Origin: Helicobacteraceae bacterium
Lineage (GTDB): Bacteria; Campylobacterota; Campylobacteria; Campylobacterales; Sulfurimonadaceae
Direction: 5' to 3'
Assembly (NCBI GenBank): GCA_015488855.1
Contig: WFMY01000069.1
Coordinates: forward strand, 1 to 5,521
Length of the DNA stretch: 5,521 nucleotides
Made by a program: the position numbers and the translations under genes. Shown one piece after another: positions 1 through 5,521 of the stretch. Numbering within the stretch: the first letter of the stretch is position 1; each line of letters starts with the position of its first letter. The notes under the pieces were generated by a model. The model was not told the origin of the DNA. It searched no databases and saw only the letters and a list, made by a program, of their open reading frames with translations.

Positions 1-1626
1 ATCTTTAAGTTTCGATCCAACCCCAACAAAACGCACTGAAAAGTCGATGCCCTCCACTTTTTCAAATGTTTTAGCCAACTCGAAACTTGCCCTACCCGTT
101 GCACAACCTAAGTCTAAGGCTTTTGTTGTACCTGTAGCAAATTTTGATGCTATCTTTGCACACTCTATGGCAAAATTTTTCACACCAAAATGTTCCTCTG
201 CATACTGAAATTCACAATACTGAGACACAAGAGTATCGCTCTCATATATATCGTCACTTCTCTCTTGTGCATCTGAACTCACTACATATCTAAAACCTGC
301 ATTTTGGTAAAAATGTCTGCGAAAAGCATAACGAGAATGTTTCATGATGAGATTACCACTACTAGCCCACGATGAACCAAGGATGATGGCATGCTTGTCA
401 TCAAAAGTTGGGACTGTAAAGTCATCATAAGCTGGATGCACATCAAAGCCTTCAAAAGGTCTCATTGGGGTGCGTGACCATTGCCATACATTGCCAACTA
501 CATCATAAATGCCATTAAATTCATACTTATCAACTGGACATGAACTCGAATTAGTGAAGTTGATATTTGCTTTTAAGTCACTCTGCATCGACTTAATATC
601 TGCGTATTTACAGATAGCTTCATATTCTGCCTCACTTGGCAAAGTATAGCTAATATTGTCTCGCAGAGAGATATATTTACAAAAAGCCTCTGATTCAAGA
701 GCATTGACATCAACTGGAAAATTTTGAGGCATAGGTATCTCAGCACTCAGTGTTCGGTAGTAAAATTGATCCCCTTTTTTTATCCAAAAGGCTGGATGTT
801 TTGCCCCTGTACTCTCTAAGTATTTTAAACCCTCCACACTCCAATACTCTTTTTTGTTGTATCCATCAGCTTGGACAAACTCCATAAACTCTGCATTAGA
901 TACAAGATACTTTGCAGTGCTAAAAGCTGGCACATCTTTTTCAAAGATACCATATTCGTTATCCCATCCATAGTATTCATCATCTATATCTTTTCCTAAT
1001 TTTACATGTGAAGAAGGAATATCTACTAAAGTATTTTGTGGAGCTTCACCATACTCTTGACACTCAACAAAAGCATCTACTTTTTGTATAAATTTCAAAG
1101 GCATCTGACGGTGAAGTACAGCAGAAGTCTCAATATGAATGCGTTCATGCTCTATCCCCATTAAGATGATCCACAGAGGAGATTCAAAATCTATAGGCAA
1201 ACTCAGAGGGAGTGCATCTATGAGTTGTAAAACAAGCTCTTTAACTCTTTGTCTATAAACTCTTAGCGCATCTACACTTGGCCATTTATAATGTGTTGAT
1301 TCTATATCATCCCAACTCATCTCATCCACACCAACAGCGAAGATAGATTCAAACTCAGGATTAATCCTCTCTTGGATCACTTTCATAATGATGAGTTTAT
1401 TGATAAAGAAAGTTGCAGTATGTCCAAAATAAAAAATCATAGGATGGCGTGTAAGTTCACTTTTTTTGTAAAAAACACTATCATCTTTGAGCACTTCAAA
1501 CATTTTTTCGTATAGCTTATAAGTATTTAAAAAATATTCTTTTATCTCTTGTCTTTTTTCTTCTACTAAACTACCAGTAAGTTTTGGGGGATATATACTA
1601 AGTTTACTCAAAAATTGCCTTTTCAT
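1..1626 (-). CDS. ovoA: OvoA, 5-histidylcysteine sulfoxide synthase / mercaptohistidine methyltransferase (3' end beyond window)
   Basis: OvoA is a non-haem iron enzyme that uses O2 to join cysteine to the histidine imidazole as a sulfoxide, the first step to ovothiol; its C-terminal domain N-methylates the mercaptohistidine. The frame is open from ATG 1626-1624 to the left edge: 542 residues of a family usually near 700. Residues about 25-180 form a DinB-like domain with the iron motif HERIHIE (H160, H164, E166); H69 in FGHTATFF is the probable third ligand. Residues about 195-450 are the FGE-sulfatase-like domain, with GWDNEYG (220-226), GNVWQW (378-383), the Y400 region (HPAYDDF) and SRYAFRRHF. 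A SAM-binding motif LDLGCATGR (504-512) and GIDFS then open the methyltransferase domain, which is truncated only by the window. An in-frame TGA three codons upstream (1635-1633) makes this ATG the first possible one. No clear Shine-Dalgarno precedes it. It is divergent from the chemoreceptor gene. Identification is firm from domain order and motifs. Confidence 0.93.
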   Translation of the reverse strand, partial: MKRQFLSKLSIYPPKLTGSLVEEKRQEIKEYFLNTYKLYEKMFEVLKDDSVFYKKSELTRHPMIFYFGHTATFFINKLIIMKVIQERINPEFESIFAVGVDEMSWDDIESTHYKWPSVDALRVYRQRVKELVLQLIDALPLSLPIDFESPLWIILMGIEHERIHIETSAVLHRQMPLKFIQKVDAFVECQEYGEAPQNTLVDIPSSHVKLGKDIDDEYYGWDNEYGIFEKDVPAFSTAKYLVSNAEFMEFVQADGYNKKEYWSVEGLKYLESTGAKHPAFWIKKGDQFYYRTLSAEIPMPQNFPVDVNALESEAFCKYISLRDNISYTLPSEAEYEAICKYADIKSMQSDLKANINFTNSSSCPVDKYEFNGIYDVVGNVWQWSRTPMRPFEGFDVHPAYDDFTVPTFDDKHAIILGSSWASSGNLIMKHSRYAFRRHFYQNAGFRYVVSSDAQERSDDIYESDTLVSQYCEFQYAEEHFGVKNFAIECAKIASKFATGTTKALDLGCATGRASFELAKTFEKVEGIDFSVRFVGVGSKLKD

Positions 1627-1649
1627 TGCAGTTCAAACCAATGAATAGC

Positions 1650-1692
1650 GATAAGAAAAAGGTAAACGAAGCAAATATGCCTTTTTCTTATC
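1650..1692. repeat. Perfect 13-bp inverted repeat in the ovoA upstream region
   Basis: The arm GATAAGAAAAAGG at 1650-1662 is exactly complementary to CCTTTTTCTTATC at 1680-1692, with 17 bases between. The structure ends 24 bases before the ovoA start. Transcribed, it would form a leader hairpin; as DNA it could be a dimer or tetramer operator. Neither strand has a T-run after the stem, so it is not a standard intrinsic terminator. Its role is unknown. Confidence 0.75.
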
Positions 1693-1707
1693 ACTCATAG
1701 GAAAGTT

Positions 1708-1726
1708 TAAAATGATAACGATTACT
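1708..1726. promoter_or_regulatory. Possible Fur-box-like operator in the divergent region
   Basis: The stretch AATGATAACGATTACT at 1711-1726 agrees with the classical 19-bp Fur consensus at 13 of 19 positions by eye (aligned over 1708-1726). It lies between two divergent genes, one of which encodes an iron enzyme. It also overlaps a weak minus-strand TATCAT (1717-1712) that could be an ovoA -10 element. AT-rich sequence gives such partial matches by chance, and Campylobacterota Fur sites are degenerate, so this is only a candidate. Confidence 0.25.
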
Positions 1727-1745
1727 GCGTTAAAAACAGTTGAAG

Positions 1746-1774
1746 CTGGCAATATACAGTTTTTATGCTATAAT
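1746..1774 (+). promoter_or_regulatory. Sigma70-type promoter of the chemoreceptor gene
   Basis: A perfect TATAAT at 1769-1774 is preceded by TGC, giving an extended -10. CTGGCA at 1746-1751 matches TTGACA at 4 of 6 positions with a 17-bp spacer. Transcription would start near 1781, leaving a leader of about 20 bases. The ribosome site AAAGG at 1789-1793 lies 7 bases before the ATG. I saw no sigma54 or sigma28 match, so the receptor is probably not in a late flagellar regulon. Confidence 0.65.
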
Positions 1775-1800
1775 TGTTTATTAAATTTAAAGGTTGAAGT

Positions 1801-2886
1801 ATGGGTATTTTTGGTGGATGTAATAAAGAACAAACTCACATAAAAGAATTGGAAAAGAAAAATCAAGAGCTACAAGTCCAGCTAGATGCACTAAAAAGAG
1901 AAAATACTCAACTCGCACAAACAATTCAAAGTCCTAAACATTCTGAAGAAGAGATAGCAAAATCAGAGATAATTCAAATGCTTTTAAAGTCGTATAAGAG
2001 TGGAGTGACATTTACGCGAAATATTATGGAGTCTGCAGTAGAAGAACTAGCAGAGGCAAGTGAGACAAATAAAAAAACATCTCAAAGCATCGATGCTGTT
2101 CAAGAGAACTCTCAAAGCGTCAATGAATCTATAAGCCAGATAGCACAAGAAGCAGAAAACCTAAACAATGGTGCAACTTCACTCAATGATAGTGTAGCTT
2201 CCATTAGTGAAATTATCAATCTAATCAAAGATATCTCAGACCAGACAAATCTGCTTGCTTTAAACGCAGCTATCGAAGCGGCAAGAGCTGGTGAACATGG
2301 ACGAGGATTTGCTGTTGTTGCTGATGAAGTAAGAAAACTTGCGGAACGAACACAAAAAGCAACACAAGAAGTTGAGATAAGCATAGGTCAACTCAAACAA
2401 AACACTTCTGAGATACAGGATGTCTCAGAGATGGTCAGAGGAAACACTGATACTATGAACATAAAACTTGTATCTTTTTTTGAGCAACTAGAAGATGTTA
2501 TCAACAATTCCCATCATATCTCTGGTCTCACCGAGAATATCTCAAATGAGATAGGTATTGGTACAGGTAAAATAGACCATATACTCTTTAAACTACTTGG
2601 GTACAACGCTTTTATAAATAATGAAAAAAGTGAACTTATAGATGAACATAGCTGTAGATTTGGTAAATGGTTTGATGAAAACAAAGTTAAAATCAAAGAT
2701 GATTCAAAAACTATATCTAGCATAGAGACTCAGCATGCCATTGTGCATCAAGATACAAAACAAGCTGTTTCACTGTGGGAAGATGCGCAGTATGCAAAAG
2801 CAATAGAGTCTATGAAACAAGTTGAGCATGCAAGTGAAGTTGGTTTTGAAGAGCTCTATGATAGTTTTATAAAGCATCGCCTTTAA
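1801..2886 (+). CDS. Soluble methyl-accepting chemotaxis protein with C-terminal CZB zinc-binding domain (TlpD-like)
   Basis: This is a cytoplasmic chemoreceptor of 361 residues that should signal through CheW and CheA to bias the flagellar motor. It has no signal peptide, membrane segment, HAMP or periplasmic domain. Residues about 10-42 are a charged heptad-like coiled coil. Residues about 60-255 form the MCP signalling hairpin, with the highly conserved tip (LLALNAAIEAARAGEHGRGF at 151-170, then AVVADEVRKLAERT). Residues about 256-360 form a CZB domain with the expected His-Cys-His-His ligands: H260 (KIDHILFK), C285 (CRFGKW), and H312 and H316 (QHAIVH). The architecture is that of H. pylori TlpD, but shorter (TlpD is about 430 residues). 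CZB receptors of this type are reported to respond to reactive oxygen, hypochlorite, zinc or energy state; the ligand here is unknown. The ATG is supported by AAAGG 7 bases upstream and an extended -10 promoter. It is divergent from ovoA and convergent with pflA. Confidence 0.93.
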   Translation: MGIFGGCNKEQTHIKELEKKNQELQVQLDALKRENTQLAQTIQSPKHSEEEIAKSEIIQMLLKSYKSGVTFTRNIMESAVEELAEASETNKKTSQSIDAVQENSQSVNESISQIAQEAENLNNGATSLNDSVASISEIINLIKDISDQTNLLALNAAIEAARAGEHGRGFAVVADEVRKLAERTQKATQEVEISIGQLKQNTSEIQDVSEMVRGNTDTMNIKLVSFFEQLEDVINNSHHISGLTENISNEIGIGTGKIDHILFKLLGYNAFINNEKSELIDEHSCRFGKWFDENKVKIKDDSKTISSIETQHAIVHQDTKQAVSLWEDAQYAKAIESMKQVEHASEVGFEELYDSFIKHRL

Positions 2887-2900
2887 ATAAATAGATAAAC

Positions 2901-2918
2901 AAAAAAAAGCTGTTACTA
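2901..2918 (-). terminator. Weak candidate terminator after pflA
   Basis: On the minus strand pflA ends with tandem stops TAG TAA (2918-2913), then CAGC and eight T residues (2908-2901). The only stem just before the T-run is short and imperfect (GC.GU pairing with AC.GC around AGUA, using the stop codons), so the hairpin part is doubtful. The T-run position fits the end of the pflA transcript. No plus-strand terminator for the chemoreceptor gene is visible in the 29-base gap. Confidence 0.3.
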
Positions 2919-5303
2919 CTGCTCCACAATCGCCTTAGCATCTTTTGCTAGGGTAGCCCATGAACTTGATGGTGCAAGTTTCATCACCTCTTGGAAAGCT
3001 TTTATGGCATCTTTATCTCGCCATAGTTTTGTATAGACACTCCCGAGTAGATACTGTTGTCTTGCTTTGTTTTTTATTGATAATTGAAGCATGCTTAAGG
3101 AGCGCATAATATCTAGGGCTTTATTATAGTTCTCTTTTCTCATATATGCTTCAAAGATACTAAACTCTACAAAAGGGCTTTGCGTATAAGTTTTATATTT
3201 TCTTTGTAACTTTATCACATCTGATGCATATTTGATAACTATATTGTCATCATTCATTTTTATCCCAACATTCATCACTGCTATATATCGTTGTATATCC
3301 TTATAGTCCAAACCAAATATTTTTTGAAGATTTACTATGGTTTTGAGCATATTATTATCTTGTTCAAGTCGCTGATAAGTATCAAATATAATCCTATAGA
3401 CATCTAAATATTTTGAATTTTTATCATCTTGTATTAATTCTTTGAGTTCTTTAGAAGCTTCTATCACATCGCTATAATTGCCTGTAGCAAAATCTATTTT
3501 TATGTATCTATAAAGCCATTTTTTTCTATGTTCTAGATTAAGAGATTTTAGATTTTTTTGCGCAGTTGCTCTTGCAAGTGCATAGTCAGCACCTTTCATA
3601 GAACATTTATAAACACCATCATCCCATTTGTCTGAAAGAGTAATATTGTACTCATTTGAAGTGGATAATACCTGAGCACATTCATTGTCTTTTAAAGACT
3701 GTTTCATAAGACCAACTGCGGCATCGTGAACCAAGGTAGCAGTATCACTGTATTTTTTCTTATCAAGCTCTAAGATTTTACTTTTAAACTTCAAGAGTTC
3801 TCTATACTTAGCATTTTGTAATAATAACTTTGCTTTTTCGTATATTGCCCTATCTCCAATACTGTCACCTTGATATGTTTGTTCAAGAGAATCAAGTTTC
3901 GCAAGTTTCGCACTTACATTACTATCTGTATCTACATCAAAAAACAGAGAATCTTTTGCAACTTCAACTTCGTGTTCATAGGACCCTCCCTCAAATTCTT
4001 TAAGATATTTATTAAGAACCTTAAGAGCTTCATGCTTTTTATCTGTTTTTGCAAGCCATAGACCCTCATCCTTAAGTAATATCTCTGCATCATCATCTTG
4101 GTATTGATCAAGACCGACTAAGAGTACTTTTGCAATACTTGCTGCGGTAAGATAATCTCCCTCTTGTTCAAACTGCTTCATTACTTCTCTTGATATATCG
4201 TATTGTGATTTAAAAAAACTTGGTTTTGCTTTAAGAATTTTTGCTATGTATGCAGCAGCTTTTACATGGTTGCCATAGTTAATCTGATATCTAGCTATTT
4301 GAAACGCTGCCATTGCTGCAACATCCAAATCATTGGTCGACTTCAGAGCTTTTTCAAAGTAGCCTAAAGCTCTATTACTATCTCCATTTGCTTCGAGCAT
4401 CTCTGCCTTATATATATACCCCCATTGAGCATATTTACTCTCTTTATATTCACTAAAAAGCCTCTCAAAAAAGTAGTCAGCATCACTTGCTTGTCCTAGT
4501 TTAGCATAAGCTTTTGCGATGAGAGATAAAACTTCAGCCATATTATTGTTTGAAGAATAATCCTGCAGATAGGTTTTTCCTAGGGCTACTACTCCCTCAT
4601 AATCTTTATTTTGAATTTGTAATTTTATTTTATAATAATACAACTCTTGTCTAAAAAGTGTATGAGGATACTGCGCTAATGTTTCTTCAAGCAGGTCATA
4701 GCACAATTCGTATTTTTTATTTTCATATAGTTTTTTTATTTGTAAATACTCTGTAACATCTTGTACTTGCTTCACCTCTACAGGTTTTCCATCGATATCC
4801 AAACCTCCTACATAAGGCAATAAATCTTCATCTATAGTGATAGGAAAATTAATCGCTTGTGGAGAATACTCCTGTTTCTTTTCAAAAGGTACTTTTTCAA
4901 TGTATCCTATCATCATCCAATGCTTGGCTAACTTTATGTTTGATGTGTAAGTTGTATCATCTTGTTTTAGATCAAAAACTATAGGTATTAGCTTCATCTT
5001 TTGAAATGGTTTGATGATGATAAAAAAAGTTTTATTATTTATTTTTGTATTGATATCAAAAAAATTATTTTTTATATCTTTTATTTTTTGAGATGGTTTT
5101 TTTGTAAAGGCACAAATAATTTTTGTTGTGACATCAAATTCATTTTTTTGACTTTGACATAAAAATTTATCTTTATCTTTTATATGAAGTATTGAAAATT
5201 TCTGATGGTTTTGTTTTGCACCCTCAAGAGTAATCTCTAAAGCAGAGACGCTCAAGGAAAAAAAAGATACCAAGACTAAGGAAAAAAGTACTGACTTTAG
5301 CAA
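2916..5303 (-). CDS. pflA: PflA, periplasmic TPR protein of the flagellar motor scaffold
   Basis: PflA (paralysed flagellum A) is a periplasmic motor-disk protein of Campylobacter and Helicobacter. With PflB it helps build the scaffold that places stators at a wide radius; mutants make filaments that do not rotate. The 795-residue length fits the family (about 790-800). Residues 1-21 are a signal peptide (K3, hydrophobic core, cleavage likely after VSA). Residues 22-150 look like a beta-rich domain with a possible disulfide pair, C49 and C64. A linker follows, and about 186-790 is helical TPR-like sequence; clear units include those near 257-285, 294-320 and 750-778. A second cysteine pair is C542 and C567. 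The start is TTG at 5303-5301: AAGGA lies 8 bases upstream, an in-frame TAG precedes it, and the next Met (103) would lose the signal peptide. It follows nuoN, as in C. jejuni and H. pylori, which strongly supports the name. Confidence 0.87.
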   Translation of the reverse strand: MLKSVLFSLVLVSFFSLSVSALEITLEGAKQNHQKFSILHIKDKDKFLCQSQKNEFDVTTKIICAFTKKPSQKIKDIKNNFFDINTKINNKTFFIIIKPFQKMKLIPIVFDLKQDDTTYTSNIKLAKHWMMIGYIEKVPFEKKQEYSPQAINFPITIDEDLLPYVGGLDIDGKPVEVKQVQDVTEYLQIKKLYENKKYELCYDLLEETLAQYPHTLFRQELYYYKIKLQIQNKDYEGVVALGKTYLQDYSSNNNMAEVLSLIAKAYAKLGQASDADYFFERLFSEYKESKYAQWGYIYKAEMLEANGDSNRALGYFEKALKSTNDLDVAAMAAFQIARYQINYGNHVKAAAYIAKILKAKPSFFKSQYDISREVMKQFEQEGDYLTAASIAKVLLVGLDQYQDDDAEILLKDEGLWLAKTDKKHEALKVLNKYLKEFEGGSYEHEVEVAKDSLFFDVDTDSNVSAKLAKLDSLEQTYQGDSIGDRAIYEKAKLLLQNAKYRELLKFKSKILELDKKKYSDTATLVHDAAVGLMKQSLKDNECAQVLSTSNEYNITLSDKWDDGVYKCSMKGADYALARATAQKNLKSLNLEHRKKWLYRYIKIDFATGNYSDVIEASKELKELIQDDKNSKYLDVYRIIFDTYQRLEQDNNMLKTIVNLQKIFGLDYKDIQRYIAVMNVGIKMNDDNIVIKYASDVIKLQRKYKTYTQSPFVEFSIFEAYMRKENYNKALDIMRSLSMLQLSIKNKARQQYLLGSVYTKLWRDKDAIKAFQEVMKLAPSSSWATLAKDAKAIVEQ

Positions 5304-5315
5304 ATTTGTTTTCCT
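5304..5315 (-). promoter_or_regulatory. Ribosome binding site that fixes the TTG start of pflA
   Basis: Read on the minus strand, AAGGA is followed by eight bases and then TTG (5303-5301). An in-frame TAG lies a few codons further upstream, and no in-frame ATG or GTG occurs between it and the TTG. The good spacing and the complete signal peptide beginning at this codon make TTG the only sensible start. Confidence 0.7.
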
Positions 5316-5331
5316 TTTCTACTCTATTCTA

Positions 5332-5344
5332 AAAACGAAGTTTT
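5332..5344. repeat. Short inverted repeat AAAAC-GAA-GTTTT
   Basis: Five-base arms surround three bases, in the leader between the hairpin cluster and the pflA ribosome site. On the minus strand it would fold as AAAAC-UUC-GUUUU. It is AT-rich and small, so it may be chance. It is listed because it is the third hairpin-capable element in a 117-bp spacer. Confidence 0.4.
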
Positions 5345-5382
5345 GTAGCTTTAGGGGACTATAGGGAGATATATGTCCCTAC
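5345..5382 (-). repeat. Cluster of mutually exclusive hairpins in the nuoN-pflA spacer
   Basis: The right arm TCCCTA (5376-5381) pairs perfectly with TAGGGA (5362-5367) around an 8-base loop. The same arm, as GTCCCTA (5375-5381), can pair instead with TAGGGGAC (5352-5359) with one bulged G. That longer fold can be closed by GTAG (5345-5348) with CTAC (5379-5382) in a further register. The two folds cannot form together. The element sits in the presumed pflA leader, downstream of the palindrome at 5383-5411. Function is unknown; a leader RNA switch, a protein site or a dispersed intergenic repeat are all possible. Confidence 0.5.
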
Positions 5383-5411
5383 AAATATAATGAGCTTAGC
5401 TCATTATATTT
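5383..5411 (-). terminator. Perfect 29-bp palindrome after nuoN, probable nuo operon terminator
   Basis: AAATATAATGAGCT (5383-5396) and AGCTCATTATATTT (5398-5411) are exactly complementary around one base. As RNA it would be a 13-bp stem with a three-base loop. It starts 9 bases after the nuoN stop. The 3' arm read on the minus strand is U-rich (AUUAUAUUU), but no pure U-run follows, so termination may be partial. The arms also contain TATAAT on both strands, so it could act as a pflA promoter or operator instead. Confidence 0.5.
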
Positions 5412-5420
5412 AGTAAATAA

Positions 5421-5521
5421 CTAATACCCGCTATTGTATACGAAGCTAGTTACAAATTCTAAGATTGGGTTTAGTGCTAAAAAAGCAAATATAGTTCCTA
5501 TTGTAGCGAAACCAATAATTG
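5421..5521 (-). CDS. nuoN: NuoN, NADH-quinone oxidoreductase subunit N (C-terminal 32 residues only)
   Basis: The frame is open from the right edge to a TAG at 5423-5421 and gives 32 residues. They form a hydrophobic helix (IIGFATIGTIFAFLALNP) followed by ILEFVTSFVYNSGY and the stop. A last transmembrane helix ending near a proline, then a short amphipathic tail, fits the end of a complex I antiporter-like subunit. The specific name rests mainly on context: in C. jejuni and H. pylori, nuoN ends the nuo operon directly upstream of pflA on the same strand. Complex I subunit N is an inner-membrane proton-translocating subunit. The fragment alone cannot exclude another membrane protein. The gap to pflA is 117 bp and contains a probable terminator. 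Confidence 0.65.
   Translation of the reverse strand, partial: IIGFATIGTIFAFLALNPILEFVTSFVYNSGY

Noticed and set aside
1708..1724. TAAA and CGATTA resembling a sigma28 flagellar promoter
   Set aside because: Only 7 bases separate the two parts, against about 15 required.
1746..1768. TGGC followed by TGC upstream of the chemoreceptor, resembling a sigma54 promoter
   Set aside because: The GG-to-GC spacing is too long for a -24/-12 element, whereas the extended -10 TATAAT with a 17-bp spacer fits well.
1801..1821. Cysteine after GG near the receptor N-terminus (MGIFGGC), resembling a lipobox
   Set aside because: There is no positively charged n-region or hydrophobic stretch long enough for a lipoprotein signal; the rest of the protein is a cytosolic receptor.
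2112..2384. Minus-strand open frame of 90 codons inside the chemoreceptor gene
   Set aside because: It is antisense to the highly conserved MCP signalling tip, where codon use leaves the opposite strand open; it has no homology features and no ribosome site of note.
2514..2723. Minus-strand open frame of 69 codons inside the chemoreceptor gene
   Set aside because: It is antisense to the CZB domain coding sequence, and its composition reflects the opposite strand.
2932..2954. Nine-pair hairpin (with G-U pairs) about 50 bases after the chemoreceptor stop, possible plus-strand terminator
   Set aside because: It lies within the 3' coding end of pflA, has no T-run after it on the plus strand, and includes several wobble pairs.
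3870..4061. Plus-strand open frame of 63 codons inside pflA
   Set aside because: Phe/Ile/Lys-rich sequence typical of the antisense of a Lys/Glu-rich helical gene; no promoter or ribosome site seen.

Overview
The window is AT-rich and looks like the chromosome of a polar-flagellated member of the Campylobacterota (epsilonproteobacteria). The best evidence is the pair at the right end. The last codons of a membrane protein, read here as NuoN, lie directly upstream of a long secreted TPR protein with the features of PflA. This nuoN-pflA order is known from Campylobacter jejuni and Helicobacter pylori. The presence of ovoA together with a soluble zinc-binding chemoreceptor suggests a free-living, microaerobic or sulfur-oxidising relative (Sulfurimonas-like), but the genus is inference.

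Layout: (1) 1626 down to the left edge, minus strand: the first 542 codons of ovoA, an iron-dependent 5-histidylcysteine sulfoxide synthase with a C-terminal methyltransferase, cut off inside the methyltransferase domain. (2) 1627-1800: a 174-bp divergent control region. It holds a good sigma70-type promoter for the plus-strand gene, a weak Fur-box-like sequence, and a perfect 13-bp inverted repeat close to the ovoA start. (3) 1801-2886, plus strand: a soluble chemoreceptor with an MCP signalling hairpin and a C-terminal CZB zinc-binding domain (TlpD-like). (4) 2887-2915: a short convergent gap with a T/A tract. (5) 5303-2916, minus strand: pflA, started by TTG. (6) 5304-5420: a 117-bp spacer carrying a perfect 14-bp-arm palindrome and a second set of competing hairpins. 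(7) 5521-5421, minus strand: the last 32 codons of nuoN, the presumed end of the nuo operon.

How the genes may fit together: PflA belongs to the periplasmic scaffold of the flagellar motor, the chemoreceptor steers that motor, and NuoN belongs to the proton-pumping complex I that helps energise it. OvoA makes the precursor of ovothiol, a thiol antioxidant. TlpD-type CZB receptors respond to oxidants or cell energy state, so the divergent ovoA-receptor pair could link redox defence to redox-guided swimming. That link is inference from gene order. I saw no mobile element, CRISPR array, tRNA or rRNA.
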